Positions 1 to 12,428 of a DNA stretch of 64,000 nucleotides are shown here, piece after piece. The translations under genes and the position numbers were made by a program. Below the pieces are notes generated by a model. The model was not told where the DNA came from. It saw nothing but the letters and a program-made list of their open reading frames with translations, and did not search any database. Source of the stretch: Didymella arachidicola (Eukaryota > Ascomycota > Dothideomycetes > Pleosporales > Didymellaceae); assembly GCA_016630955.3 (NCBI GenBank), contig CM049996.1, positions 930,001-994,000 on the forward strand, in the 5' to 3' direction. The first letter of the stretch is position 1. The number at the start of each line of letters is the position of its first letter.

Positions 1-147
1 GAGCTCTTGTCATGGATTGGGCAGAACGGACTTACTTCTGAGAAAGGACCACAAGAAGCCCCTTTAACGCGATTCGTTCTCCCTAGTATGTGATTCAGCA
101 CCGGAAGTGATTCGTTGCCGAAAAGAGGGTTGGTGACTTTGCCCATC

Positions 148-1937
148 CTATCTCTTCCCACCAACAATCCCAATCCCTCTAATAAAAACCAGGACGATGA
201 CCAGTGACACGCCACTCATCCCAAAATTAAACCACGCCGTCCCTCTTATCCCAATCTTTAGCGCCGGATCCCAAGCCCGCAACCCATGCCCTTCCTCGCC
301 AACCCGATCAACACTAACACCCATTTCCCTCGCGACAATCGCCGTCTGCACCGCCGTAGCAAGCGCAAGCCCAATCGCGCGTCCAATCTGCCCAACCGCC
401 GTGATCAACGCGCCGCCCAGCGAGGCATCCTCGGGGGGAAGCGTCTTCGCCACGAACAGCGTCAACACGGGGAAAATCGTATCGGCGCCGCACACGCAAA
501 ACACCATGGCGGGAAATCCGTACGCCCAGTACGTTGTGTTCTCTGGAATCGGGATGGCGAAGAGAAGGCTCGACATGCTGACTGCGAAGGTGCTGAAGAT
601 GAGGATGTAATCGCCACGGATGTGCGAGAGGAGGAAGCCTGTGATTGTTGCGACTATGATGCCTGTTACGCCGTTTGGGATGAAGCGGAGTGTTGTTTGG
701 ATGACGCTCAAGCCTTGGAAGTCCTGGAACCAGTAGGTTGCGAAGATGAGGTAGTTGTTGAACGAGGAGAAGAAGAGGCCCATTAGCACGTTTGCCCATG
801 TGAACTTTCGGTTTGCGAAGATTGACATTTTCATGAGCGGTCGTTTCTCGGTTCTTGTCTCGAGGTGGTGTTGCCAGAATCCGAACGCTAGGATGATGAG
901 CAGTGAGACGACGATTAGACTGGGCACCCATGGTGTGCGCCAGCCGACGACGTTGCCTTCCGAGAGCGCAAAGAGCAGCATGATCAGCCCGATGGTTATG
1001 AGCGTGCCTCCAATCCAGTCCACAGTGTTCCGCGTAGTGGGCTCGGGCAGCGGAGGAGGCAGCGGGATGACAAAGAAGCTAGTGGTTGTGGAGATGGCAG
1101 ACACCATACCGAAAATCCAGAATACCCATTTCCAGTTGAGGTACTCGGCGACAACACCGCCCTGTACACGGTTAGTGCTCAAGTCGATTGTCTCTCGGGT
1201 GGTAGATTGGACCCACGAAGATATTACCGAAAATCCCGCCTAGAGGAGCACCGGCACCGAAGCATCCAAAGGCAATATCCTTCATACGACCCGGTGGAAA
1301 AGTCACACCTAGGATACCTAAAGCAGTTGGCGCCATGGCGGCGGCAGCCAGACCCTGAAGACCTCGCATGATGTCGAAGCCAATTTCGTTGGTGATGAAA
1401 GGAGGTATAATGGATGTGGCTGTGAAAAAGGCCGACCCCCAGATGAAAATGAGTCGGCGTCCATACACATCTGCCAATCTACCCCACAGTAACTAATTCT
1501 CTGTCAGCAGGCTCTTCATCCAAAGGGACATTCTGTACATACGAGGAAACAGCCAAAAGTAAGGTTGTACGCCGACACAATCCATTGCTGTCGACTTGTT
1601 GGTATATCAAGTGCTTCACCGATCGTCGGCAGAATGATGACAGAAGCCTGAACCGCCATTGTCTATTCGTGGTATATCAGTTCTCATCATTACTAGCTGT
1701 CGGTCACCTAAGCCAGACACTCACACTCAAGAACGGCGCTGCAGCAACAGTAGCCACCAATGCCAAAGTCCTCGCCTTTGAGAACGGCAGTCCAGGCTCT
1801 GAAGAACTCGTTTGCGTCCTTACGACCTCCGTTCCGTTTTGATGAACCTGTACATCTGCGCTTTTCTCAACATCATCGACCTCATTGTCTTTTGTTACAA
1901 TCCCGTCCGCCTTCTTGAATCCATCATCCATCTCCAC
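148..1937 (-). CDS. DHA2-type MFS transporter (four exons)
   Basis: Predicted plasma-membrane drug:H+ antiporter of the 14-helix DHA2 branch of the major facilitator superfamily, about 540 residues. I join exons 1725-1937, 1543-1662, 1217-1492 and 148-1161; all three introns are GT-AG and keep the frame. The N-terminal 60 residues are polar and cytosolic-looking. The loop 2-3 signature GRLADVYGRR falls at about residues 115-124, and it is followed by a run of hydrophobic segments to the C-terminus. The short exon 1543-1662 contains the typical first-helix stretch AVQASVIILPTIGEAL. DHA2 members export drugs, toxins or amino acids; the substrate cannot be read from sequence. It lies 16 kb from the siderophore genes and no SreA-type site was seen next to it, so I do not assign it to that cluster. 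Confidence 0.85.
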
Positions 1938-4818
1938 AGATAGATTGAGGAAGGCCCTGGGTACTGATGTGAATATAAGTTTTCGCTCTACTTTACTCCG
2001 TGGGGGCGTTGCGTGCTTTTGAAGATTCAGACGCCGCGGACCGTTGCCGAAGAGGCTTTAGCCGCGACGGTAATAGCCATCATTCCCGGGGTCATGGAAC
2101 TTACGGCATCTTTATAACAACTTCCATCACATTGGTGACCTTTGGTATCTTGTGGTGATGTTGGAGCGATTGTAGTGTTGCAAGCTCACGCTTGTTGGAG
2201 CGGATCAAAGCTCAACCCTCGTCGAAAGGCCATCGAAACTCTCGGGCGCTATTGCTTAGAAAGACTTGTTGTCTGCTTCGATAAGCTCACATCATCGCCG
2301 CTTCCAGCTTTTGTATAGGTAACAAGCAAGCCGAACAATTTTATGAAATGTCTCGAGGTTGCTGCATCCATGGTGGAAAGATCTTGAGCGAAGGTTCCAC
2401 CAATCAAACAGCAGGCGCTTGGCTGTCGCGTAATTGCCGTTCTGCCTGTAGTGAGCCCACGGGCCACGACAAGATCGATATCGTGAAATGCAACCTCGCA
2501 GCCACTGGTGCTGCTGAGATCGCAGACCGACAGGCCTGATACTAATGGTTGCAAACTGTAAGGAAATCTCACTTGACTGTAGGACGCGCACGGTATTGTA
2601 CTGATTTCCGCTGTACTCACGCACGAATAAAATGATTCGAAGGCCGGGTCTGTCTTGGAATGGGGACACATCTGAGATGACCAGATAGTTTATCTTCATT
2701 ATATAAACTCAAAGAACTCACCTATCAGCACATGAATTAGCTCTAAGTGGATTGTTCACACCCGAGCGATCATCTCTTACACGGTGAAGCGTGCGTCCTG
2801 TAAATACAAATGGCTGTTGCATGACCGAGCGCGCTCCGCCATCCACCGATTCTCTTAATCATGGTTCATCAACGCGACAGGCATGTAAATTTCCGAATGC
2901 TGCAGCATGAATTGCGCCCACATGATGTGGGCCATACATAGACGATCGACTCTCGTAATCTGTTGCTGTGGCTGGAGCCTTCAGGATCGATACACGCTGG
3001 GACAATCCATCTGAAAGGTGCACTGCACATCACAGACAGGCCTGGATCGTACTGCAGCACAAAGACGGGAAGAAAATTGATGCGAGCAATAGTGCGAAGA
3101 ACCGTAAGACGTGGACGATGAAGTGGGATGAGGAAATGGTACACACGCGGCTGTCGTTTGGACATGCTATTCTTGTCTGCGATGCAGACGCGCGTGGACA
3201 TCCGATGCTGAATGTTTCGCTGGCCTTGCCTGCGATTGCTCGTGCGCAACTAGATGGGATGAGGATCCCGGTTGAAACCACGGGTATGGTCTGGGATTGC
3301 TCTTCTCGCAATGTCGCATGCTCGCAGGCATGCAGAAGGACGTACCTTCTGACCAGCGGTGCTGTAAGATGTCCCTTCCTCGGTACACCTGCACATCCAG
3401 TTCAGGAAGTCGCCAAGGCATGCCGCATGAGCGATATTTGCCATTGGACCTTCAGGAACGGTTCCTACAACGACACCATTTCGAGGTTATCAGAAGTCAT
3501 GAAAATTGCTGGTCGCATGGCAGCGAAGGAGGCTGTGAAGTGGGGATATTGCTGCTTTATATCGAGTCGAGCAAGGCGTGAGGCATTTGTGAATTGCTCT
3601 GAAAGAAGAGGAAAAGCAGCGGTCTTGCGCGCTATTGGCTAGCGCTTTGGGCTTCCGAGAGAGGTTGGCTGCATCTCATTGTCGGCCTGCCGCGAGTTTT
3701 GCGTTACTCGAAGCCAAGGAGGGGAGGCTGTGCTCTGGACGCGGGATGCTCACAATGCACATTCTCACCTTGCTCTGTCCCTTTGAGTGCCGCTGTGAGC
3801 GAAGAGGCGCCACCGAAAACCTGCTGCCGCCTCGACTGACATCGTGGAGTCGCTGATCTCATCGAGCTAGCTGCCGGTGGTCATCAGGAACAAGAAACTG
3901 TCGCTCTCGATGATCGACAGCGACAACCGCGGCCAGCGCTGCTTAGCGTATCCACGGGCTCCATCATCAAAGTTCACATCGCAGTGGTCGCGCAAGTGTG
4001 GCTGGTCAGCTGTCTTCAGCCCGCGCATATGCCGCAAAAAGCACACAAGCATCGCAGTGTGGTCGCACACAAACAAAAGGCTCGGTGGCTCGTAAGTACT
4101 AAGCGTGGGGAGATGGTACCCTCCAGCACGGGTCCACCCTCCTGCCACCCAGGATCGTGCAGGTCAAGTTCTGCTGGTGGAATACGGCCCTGCGAATCAA
4201 AACTAGCGAAATCTCTTTCATGCAGCGCGCAGAGAGTGGGCCACATTTGTATTGGTCGACGGTGAGTGACCCTGCGGCAGCAAGACGTCACTTAGCGTGC
4301 AGTGCAGGGTTCGCGGATTTGCAACGCTAGCTGCGTTGACAGACGTTGCAGGAGGAGTGAGCTAGAACGAACAAGAGATGAATGCGTAAAGTGAGGCAGT
4401 GATAGGTATTGTGCTTCTTTTCATTTCTGTAGTATGATGTAGCCTCAACATTGCTACAACGCCTAAACCATGGTCTATAGTTTTTGCGCAACCAATGCAA
4501 TCAACTCTTGAAAACACCACCCAGATCCCTCGTGTATATACGAATGCGCTTGAGCCAGAGTACGAGCGACGTAACGAAACATACTTGAGGAAGTCAAGTA
4601 TGGAAAAAAGGGTTCGGGCCAGGTCTATAGAAATATACACAGGCGACCGGGAATCTGAAACAAGCCATAGAGGCTGAGGAGAAAGTAGCAATAAGGATCG
4701 GCTCGAGAGGTATCACTGCGCACCAGTACCGTCATCAATCATGGCGTCATCAAAGGGACTGAAGCTGTGACAAGCCGCAGTGCCCTCGCAGGCGTCTCTA
4801 AGACGTGGCCTAGACCTA
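1938..4818. other. Intergenic, no supported gene
   Basis: About 2.9 kb between the MFS gene and the copper-fist gene. Several overlapping open frames of 60-224 codons exist on both strands, including 2968-3642 on the plus strand. None shows a recognisable domain, conserved motif or coherent splice structure, and frames on both strands overlap each other. The DNA probably holds promoters and untranslated regions of the flanking genes. Confidence 0.5.
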
Positions 4819-6385
4819 CTACAGCCAGTTCTGTGCGTAGGTAGTATCAAAAGCGTTCATGCTGTCAAAAGCCATCAGATTCTGCTCCATAGGCCAAGGG
4901 TCATTGGGAACCACATCGTCGAAGCTGCCAGGAATGGCTATCGCGGCAGCGTCGGCAAAGTCAGTCATGCTTGTCGTGGGCATGGCGGCAGGGGCGATAC
5001 TCTGGGTTTTGGAGAAATCGGACTCGAAGGCTTGGCTAGTGGACATGGTCGTGACAGGTATCGACATAGGAGCAGCAAGGCTCTCAGTTGGCATGGCAGT
5101 ACTGAAGCGGTAGACAGGCTGATCTTCCCAGAAGAGGGACTCGCTGGCAGCTGACTGGGGGGCCTTGTTAAAATCCATATCTGCGAATGGGTTCGGATCT
5201 CCAATTTCCGAGTGAACAGAAGAGGCAACAGTGAGACCAGGACCGCTCTGCTTCGATTCCCCACTGAGTGAGATTGGCTGCGCCAAGCTATCGTTAAGCT
5301 TGCTAGGATCCAGGGGAAGGTCCCCGGCAGACCAGATGGGGTCGAAGCCAGCAGAAGGGATTGACCACTGGTTGTCAAGATTGGACAGGCACTCGTGTGA
5401 CGGGGAAGTCGAGAGACCACCAAAGTCGAAGTTGTAGTTGACCGGAGTGCCAGTCGTCGTCGTCCATGGCCACTGCTGGGTCGAGAAATTGTCGCTCGCG
5501 TTGCTATCCGGAGAGTTGCTGCTCTCAGGGACACCAAAGGCACCGTTCTGGTTATTGAAGAACGAATCTTGGAAGTTGAGGGTGTCAAGACTTCCTGCCA
5601 TAGTCGTCATGGGCAGAGCGTTGGGGCGTTGGCTGTTTCCAAGGAAAGCATAGAAATCGGGGTTCGAGAGAGACAACGTGTCCATGGAGCGCGAGGCTGG
5701 AGCTGGCGTCTCTGGCTTAACATTGTAGTTGTTATCGTTTCTAGCCAATGCAGCGAATGACGAGTGACCGTGGAGTGTGTGCGGGCGCGGGATCTTGTAC
5801 GGCATGCCAGACACGTGGGCAGTGTTGTTGCTACGGTGACAAGGCTTGTGATGCCCGTTCGCAAAGACCGTCAGATGACTCTCGGATTGTGCTGTCGTGA
5901 GCTTTGGCTTCGCGCGAGCCTCGTGGAGTGTCTGATGACCAGTGTCGATCTTCAATTCAAGAGGCTCCTCCTTGATGGTACCGCATATACACTTGCCGCC
6001 AGAGTGGCACTGACAGCCGCTGGCGTGAGCTGGACCGTTGTTAGAGTTGACACGACTAAGTGCACCTGGCATAATCTCACCCTTCGCGTCGCCCTTGTCT
6101 TTGTGCTTGTCCTTGTCTTTCTTGTCGCCACAGTCGCACTTGGCGTGGTGAGACTTGGACTTGCGTGCGCCGCGACAGTGCTCGCATTGCTTGACGGGGC
6201 GACCCTTAGGGTTAATGTGGTGGAGTTCTCGATCTGCGAAACATAGTTTTAGCCCATGTTTCTCCATGCAATCATCGATGCTACTGGGTGCCGAGGAGTA
6301 GTATACCATTGTGGGTGCAGCCGCTCACTCGGTGACCTTTGATGCAGGACGAGCAAGCCCATTTCTCGCCATCGATGACAGGCAT
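4819..6385 (-). CDS. Copper-fist transcription factor (two exons)
   Basis: Nuclear copper-responsive DNA-binding regulator of the Ace1/Mac1/Cuf1 class, 497 residues. Exon 1 (6307-6385) encodes the start of the copper fist and is joined to exon 2 (4819-6233) through a 73-base GT-AG intron; an in-frame ATG inside the intron would lose the Zn ligands, so I start at 6385. The N-terminus shows the fist ligands C11, C14, C23 and H25, followed by the minor-groove KGRP at 36-39 and the CEHCRG and KCDC cysteines. A second cysteine cluster (C100, C102, C108, C110; CxC-x5-CxC) resembles the Cu(I)-sensing clusters of these regulators. The remaining 380 residues are Ser/Pro/Asn-rich and probably activating. 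Whether it acts as a copper-detoxification activator or a copper-uptake activator cannot be decided from the sequence. Confidence 0.9.
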
Positions 6386-8738
6386 TCCGGGTTGTTGACG
6401 GCCGGTTGCGGTCGTGAGAGCGGGCTAAGGGCAGCTGCGCGGTGAGGGACCCAGGGCCACGAGCACCGACGGAAATGAAGCAAAGACCAACGGCGTCGCA
6501 GGGGACACTGCTGGTCGGTGGTAAAGATACAGATGAGAAGAAGAGTATCGAAAGCAGTCAAATCAATAGCAGAGGGGTATCGTGATCAATGGAGAGAAAC
6601 ACGCCGGGCTGGGCTGAGTTGACGGGACCGTGAACGCCGGAAGAGGACCGAGGACGACAGAGTGGAGAGTGGACAGAGGAGAATGCGATGTTCAAGGGGG
6701 AACCGAGCGCAAGAGGCGCTGGCCGAAAGCGTGGAGCGTGGTTCCTGAAGAGACCGCCAAAACACCAGTCTGTGGAGTTGCCGAGTTGGAGTGATGAGAG
6801 AGGAGGAGGGCGACGAGGGCAGCCTCTCAAGAAGAGGGCAGCCGACTGGCGGCAGGCCAATTACAGGCGGCCCATGTGTGGGCCAGGCTTAGCTGCATCG
6901 GCACCTCGTCCGTGCTCAAATATGCACCTTCGATGGATCAGCCAGCGGCGGCGCGAACCCTGTGCAGCGACGCAAGCGCGGGCTCACCGCTGGACGCTGG
7001 ATGTCCGACGTGGTCCCGTCGACCACGGCTGGCTGGCTACCTGCTGCCGAAATTCGACCTTTGTCACTCGCCGCGCGCGCCTTGCGAGCGAGCCACGCTG
7101 ACACTGGGGCTGACCTGGGACTGACTGCGTCCTTCGAGGGACCTCGGAAGTCGAGCACCAGCCTGCGGTAGGCTTCCGTCCTGCGGTTGCACTTGTGAAG
7201 TCGTCCACGGAATGTTTCATGACCCTCAGAATTTGCTTTGTCGATTCATGTCGCTGCGCAGAGAGCACATCTAATGTTGCCAAGTAATCAAGTGAAGACA
7301 GTCTTTGTGCAGCTATAGCATCGAGTTTATTGACAAACTGTCGAATAGCGAACCAGCGCTCTCAGGTACGATAATTCGATAATTCGATCCTTTTGCTCTT
7401 CGTCTCGCCAAAGCGTGCGGAGCATTACCAGCAGAAGCATCGCTTTTGGTCGCGGCAACCAGCGTGAGTGGGTTGCAGGCTGGCTGCAACTTGCGGCCCC
7501 CACCTTTACGCTACTGCTCGTTGGAACGCTGGGCAAATTGTTGGCGCTGGCTCACGCTCGAAACGCCCCATCCGCTTCTCCACGCGTTGAGTCCTTGATG
7601 CTCGTCTTGATACAGATGGTGTGTTTAGTGGATTAGTGAGCCTCAGGTTTGCTGATCACAGACCCTGTTTTCGTTCGGTGCTGCAGGTGGCCGTTGCTAG
7701 CTTGTTGGCTGTGCCGCAGCGTTGGGTGCATTGTCGCACTTCATAGTTCCTCGGTTGCAGGTCGAACAGGTTCAGAGTCTGGCAGATGTCAGTGTGTACC
7801 CGGCCCACGTACGTGGAACTGGAGAATCGTCTCAGGCTGCTCTTTGCCTGTGAGGGTGGCAAAGAGGTTAGACAGTGGAGTATTGGATCCGATTTCTCAG
7901 CCTGGAACGGTCCCTCAGGCACAGTCAAGCTCAAGGTTTGGCATCATAGAATTGTCATTACATTGCAGGTCCGCAAGACGACACTGATAGTAAGGACAGG
8001 ACACGTCTTGAAATACGTAGGTCGCTAGTCGAACGTGTTAGATTTGCGCTCGGGCAAGCCTTGCTCTTGCAAAGAGCAACTTCTGCATCGAAGCTGCGAG
8101 CAATAAGCAAGAGCCACGGCGTCCTCAACAGAACAAGCATTTACACTCCTCTCTGGCATCAGTAGCTATCAATCTGGGGGGTTTGTTCGATGTACGGCCA
8201 AGTTTGCCGTCGCAACGATTGGAGCTCACAGGCATGCATTCTGCCTCAACTGCGCTCCATCTCAACTAGCCAGCGCCCGGTGAGATGCTCAGCTCATCTT
8301 TTCCCGCATTGCTTTTCTCCTTTCGAAAGTCACATGCAGCAATATGACCACGCACATTGTATCTTTCCTCGATCGTTTTGTCGGACGATGGGTTAATCCG
8401 TCCGACCAAACATCACTCTAGCTCTCATACACCTGAGCATCGCTACTCGGGCACTTTTCAACAAGGTGGTGAAAGACAACAACCAGAACGACTATGCCTC
8501 TACTTGCTTCAATAATCGTGAGCCGTCAAGGGTCGTCCCCTTCGTGCTGTCCAAAAGACGCTAGCGCGAAGCAGCGCAAAACTCCCTCGGCACCTCACAC
8601 TTCATCAGCTTGACGACAGCCGCGCGCGCCGAACACCGATAACGCGTCCACGCGTCGCAAAAGCCCTCAATCGCCCCTGATCATTTAGTTTTCGCGTACG
8701 ACAACGGCCTGAGCATCTACAATTGCAGTGCGCGCAAA
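6386..8738. other. Intergenic, divergent upstream region
   Basis: About 2.35 kb between the divergent copper-fist and Rgt1-like genes. It presumably holds both promoters and long 5' leaders. Open frames here are short, overlap on both strands and show no domain. The last 300 bases before 8739 look like a transcribed leader (C/A-rich, ending in a good start context). No RNA gene or repeat was recognised. Confidence 0.5.
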
Positions 8739-11218
8739 ATGGCCTCGAACTATGGCGATCCGGATACTCAGATGGGCGGAGGACATGGCCCGTACGGCAG
8801 TCACAATGGCACACCACCCGCGCAACAACAACAACAACACCAGGACCTGACCGATCCTGATTTGCAGTTGCAAGAGAAACTTCAGCAGTTCAGCAACCAA
8901 GTCATGCATTCCGGCTCACAGCAACACCAGTACCAGCAGCCACCTCCAATGGCTCCCATGCAAGGCGCGCATCCGCATTTCCAACCCCAGCAACGACCGA
9001 TGCACTCGCCGCAGCAGATGGCACATGTTGCCATGAGCTTGGGGGAGCACACCGAACAATTTGACCCTAATGACCCTAATCGGAAACGTTCGAAGGTGTC
9101 TCGAGCCTGCGATGAATGCCGGCGCAAGAAGGTGCGCACGATAAGACGGAATGTACATGGGACAATATACTTATAAATCGCAGATACGCTGCGATGCGAC
9201 TAGCGAGAATGGTCCGGAAGCATGTTCTAGTTGCAAGAGGACTGGAGCCAGGTGCCAGTTCAGCAGACAGCCTATGAAGCGTGGTCCAAGCAAAGGGTGG
9301 ATTGGCTCAATCAGAAGATCTGCAATGCAGCAAACTGACAGGTATCAGATACATCAAAGAATTGGCAGACCGTCTCAACTCTCTTGAAAACCAAATCCAG
9401 CAACCGCACGGCCAGCAATTCGACCTCCCGAACCTCACAGAGCAGAACTTCGCAGAGATCCAGAGCCCGCCTCAATTTCATCGTAAACGTACACATAGCA
9501 TGTCAGAAGGGTTTCAAGATACTTTTGCGCGGTCTAGCTGGTCCGGTCAAGATCGTGGTAACAACCACCCGCTCGAGCATGCTATGCTCTCTCTGCTGAC
9601 GAATCAAGAAACACCACTGAATGGCGATCGTCGTCCGTCGTTCGGCGACATAACCCTCGCTGGCAATCTCATCACAGGCTCCAACGAGGGCACACTAAAA
9701 GCGTGAGTCGAACCAAGGTCCATACTTTGGATAGTCAGTTGATGTGACGTCAGATACTATAACTTGATCCACCCTACACTACCAATACTGCCGCACGACT
9801 CGAACGCTCTCAACCGTCTCACCAACTGTCCTCCAAAATTACGAGAGGCTTTCTTTCTCTCGCTCGACGTCTGTGTTCGTTCATTCGCACCTAGGGCATT
9901 GCCACAGATCGATGCAAGTGTGACCCAACTTTTGCAACAAACCTTCGCTTCGGTCGATGCAGCAAAGCTCACAATCCATGACCTGGATCCATCGCGGCAG
10001 CTTTACAACAATTTAGTCTACTGCCAGTCTTTGTCGTTGCTCGCAATAGCTTCAGACAAGCCTGGACCAGGTCTAGTTGGTAGTCTGTCACAGCTGCTCG
10101 GTCAGATTGCTGGGTGCATCTCTGATGCTGGCTTCAACGACACTCGGATCTTGAACACATTGAAAGAGCAAGATCAAGATGCCTATCAAGGCGCACGCCG
10201 TGTCTTTTGGACGGCAATGATCTTGGATCGCTTCCATGCTTCGAGTCGATCGAAAGATATCATGCTGCCATTGCACTCGGGCTCGCTATCCCGCGATGAC
10301 TACGCAGCACTAGGCGATCTTGGCTATCATCTTGCTCGAAGTGCCAAGATTGTGGGCCAGGTGGCTGCTGTGAATCGTGCGGGCAGCGTACCAGGCATAG
10401 AACCTTCATCGCCATTTGCATCCCTGCCTCTAGCTGCTACCTCACCAGATTCGATCTACCTCAATGGTCAACTAACAGGTTACCGAGAGTCGATTGACAT
10501 CACCGATCTGACGGACAACTCACCTCCTCATCTTGCATACCAATACATGCGCGTTTTCGTCGGACGTCTCTCCTCTCAGACCACACCTTCAACCGACTTG
10601 CTTGGCCTTACTAAGGAATTGCTGAGGAACTTGACCAATGGAGCTATCACGCCAGTCCACCATGTTTGCGCCAGCCTGGTTGTAACTTCTTTGGTCGAGC
10701 TCTCTGACAGGATTGAGACTCAAGTCGAAGCACATGCCGCCATGAAGGAGATGAGCGATGCTCTCAACAATGGACACATTATCCACCGCAGCATTGACCA
10801 TGTTGGGTGGGATGCGGCTATTCGCGAGACCTTGCACCAGAAGCTAGCGCCTGCACCTCCGACCAATACAGTACAGGATCAAACACCTTCGGCGCAGGAG
10901 CCCAACATGGCTGGACTGCAGCATCTCGCCGCAGCCGCCGTCGGTGAACGTGAAGGAACTGAAGCACGACCAGTCAGCAGTGGAGGTAACAATGGCACTC
11001 AAACCCAAGCCCAAAATCACGAATCATCCCTTGCAACTGCTGAGAACGATCTCTCAGCGGCAATGGCTGCGGCAAGTGACGCTGCCTTGGCGCAAGCAAC
11101 AGCTGCCGCCGCACAACAACAGTTGACGGCGTCATCACCTGACACTAAGAACGGGAATAATTTCGACACGAATGCATTGAAGCAAGACGACTTCATGGCA
11201 TCACTCTCAAACTCCTGA
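8739..11218 (+). CDS. Rgt1-like Zn(II)2Cys6 transcription factor (four exons)
   Basis: Nuclear regulator related to the glucose-transport regulator Rgt1, 774 residues. Exons are 8739-9131, 9184-9296, 9349-9702 and 9754-11218. The zinc cluster is split by intron 1: C124, C127, then C134, C145, C148, C155 (C-x2-C-x6-C-x10-C-x2-C-x6-C), with CDECRRKKIRCD reconstituted across the join. Intron 2 splicing at 9348 restores the linker-dimerisation sequence SKGYIKELADRLNSLE, which is why I prefer it to the nearer AG. The N-terminal 100 residues are Gln/His/Pro-rich. The middle resembles the fungal regulatory middle-homology region, and the C-terminus is Ala/Gln-rich. In yeast, Rgt1 represses hexose transporters; the role in this fungus is inferred only from family resemblance. 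The start at 8739 has a purine at -3. Confidence 0.85.
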
Positions 11219-12428
11219 TCAGCGTCGTTCCTGTTTCACTATTCTGACGTACTCTAGGCTATTATGGATTATGAGATCCTACATCTGATTGTGCTTCGAG
11301 GCTTCGACACGCGCGCCCTCATGTATATAGCACACGAAGCCAGAACATCGCAAGACGAAAGGTCATTTTGTTGGCAGGCAAAAGAGGGCTTGATGTATAA
11401 CCCCCTGTTCAGTTGTGAGCGGCAAATGATGCCACTGCTTCTTTCTCCCAGTCCTGGGCCTTCTATTCCCGGGAGCTTATACCCTTGTTTAATCCTTGCA
11501 CTTAGGCGAAGAAATGATCGATAATTGCACACGCGTCGTCAACAGACACCGAACAAATCTTGAGCCCCTTCCTATTCTTACTCGTCGGCACAACGGCCTC
11601 CAGCCACTCACCACAATCATCATGTCTCATCTGCTCACCATCTGACGCACTAGCCACAGACAATGCCACTGTTCGGAAGCGCTTGCGTACTATCCAATAC
11701 ACTAGCCACACATCCGAGGCTGCTCGGTGGTGGTAGACGGGGACCAGCCACATGCTAGACTCGGATCAAACGGCAAAACCGCCCGCGCCTGCCACCATGA
11801 ACAACACCGGATGTCGTGTTGCCGGTTCGTCCAGACCTCGCGCAGTGGCACGCAAGTCGCCGTCTCTAGTACTTCCCTAGTTGCGTTCTATGGTTCCGGC
11901 GCAATTCAACGCAGCGATTTCAAATTTCTTGCATGCGACGCTCACCGTGCAATGGAGCTCGCTTTGCGCCACATTTGGTGGACCCTGAACCCTGGACCTT
12001 GTTTGCACTTGCCGCTTTCACCGGATCAACGGAATAAGCTTTGCATGGCAAAGCTCTCCCAAGCTTTTTTGATGTGTCGGAGTTGCGGGCCAGAGTGGGT
12101 CGAGTGTTGACTGGGGTGGACGAGTGGAAATGAGGATGTGCAGGCGGAATTGATGCGTTGATGTGCTGTGTTGTGTGATGCTGTACATCGGCAGCTATGA
12201 CGTGCAGTGGAAACGAAACGATGGGCGCATTAAGTTCCTTGATTATACTATTCATATTCTGCATGCCTTTCTAAAATGTTGTGATAGTCTTGTAATGATA
12301 GATAGGCAGGCTTGTACGCGCCAGAATTGCACATTGCTGCGACATTGCTGTAAGTTGAACAACGATGCGGAAAATCACGAAGCTTTTAGCCCACCACATT
12401 TCTACATAGTCATGGCATGATTGTGTTG
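11219..12428. other. Intergenic between convergent 3' ends
   Basis: About 1.2 kb between the tail-to-tail Rgt1-like and Rec114-like genes. Only short frames without domains occur. The region should contain both 3' untranslated regions and terminators, but no specific poly(A) signal is called. Confidence 0.5.

Noticed and set aside
197..931. Several open frames antisense or shifted to the MFS gene
   Set aside because: They overlap a well-supported transporter exon, have no domain, and their Arg/His/Pro-rich composition is that of shadow frames.
2968..3642. 224-codon plus-strand open frame
   Set aside because: No conserved motif or signal, overlapped by frames on the other strand, and no flanking splice pattern. 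Kept only as part of the intergenic entry.
4965..5588. 207-codon frame shifted within the copper-fist gene
   Set aside because: Lies inside the Ser/Pro-rich coding exon in another frame, and its Ser/Arg/Pro repeats mirror that composition.
9342..9351. GATA-like TATCAGATAC in the Rgt1-like gene
   Set aside because: Last base does not fit ATCWGATAA and the match lies at an intron-exon join of an unrelated gene.
9281..9706. Separate frame starting at the ATG at 9281
   Set aside because: It reads through intron 2 of the Rgt1-like gene; splicing at 9348 gives the conserved linker instead.
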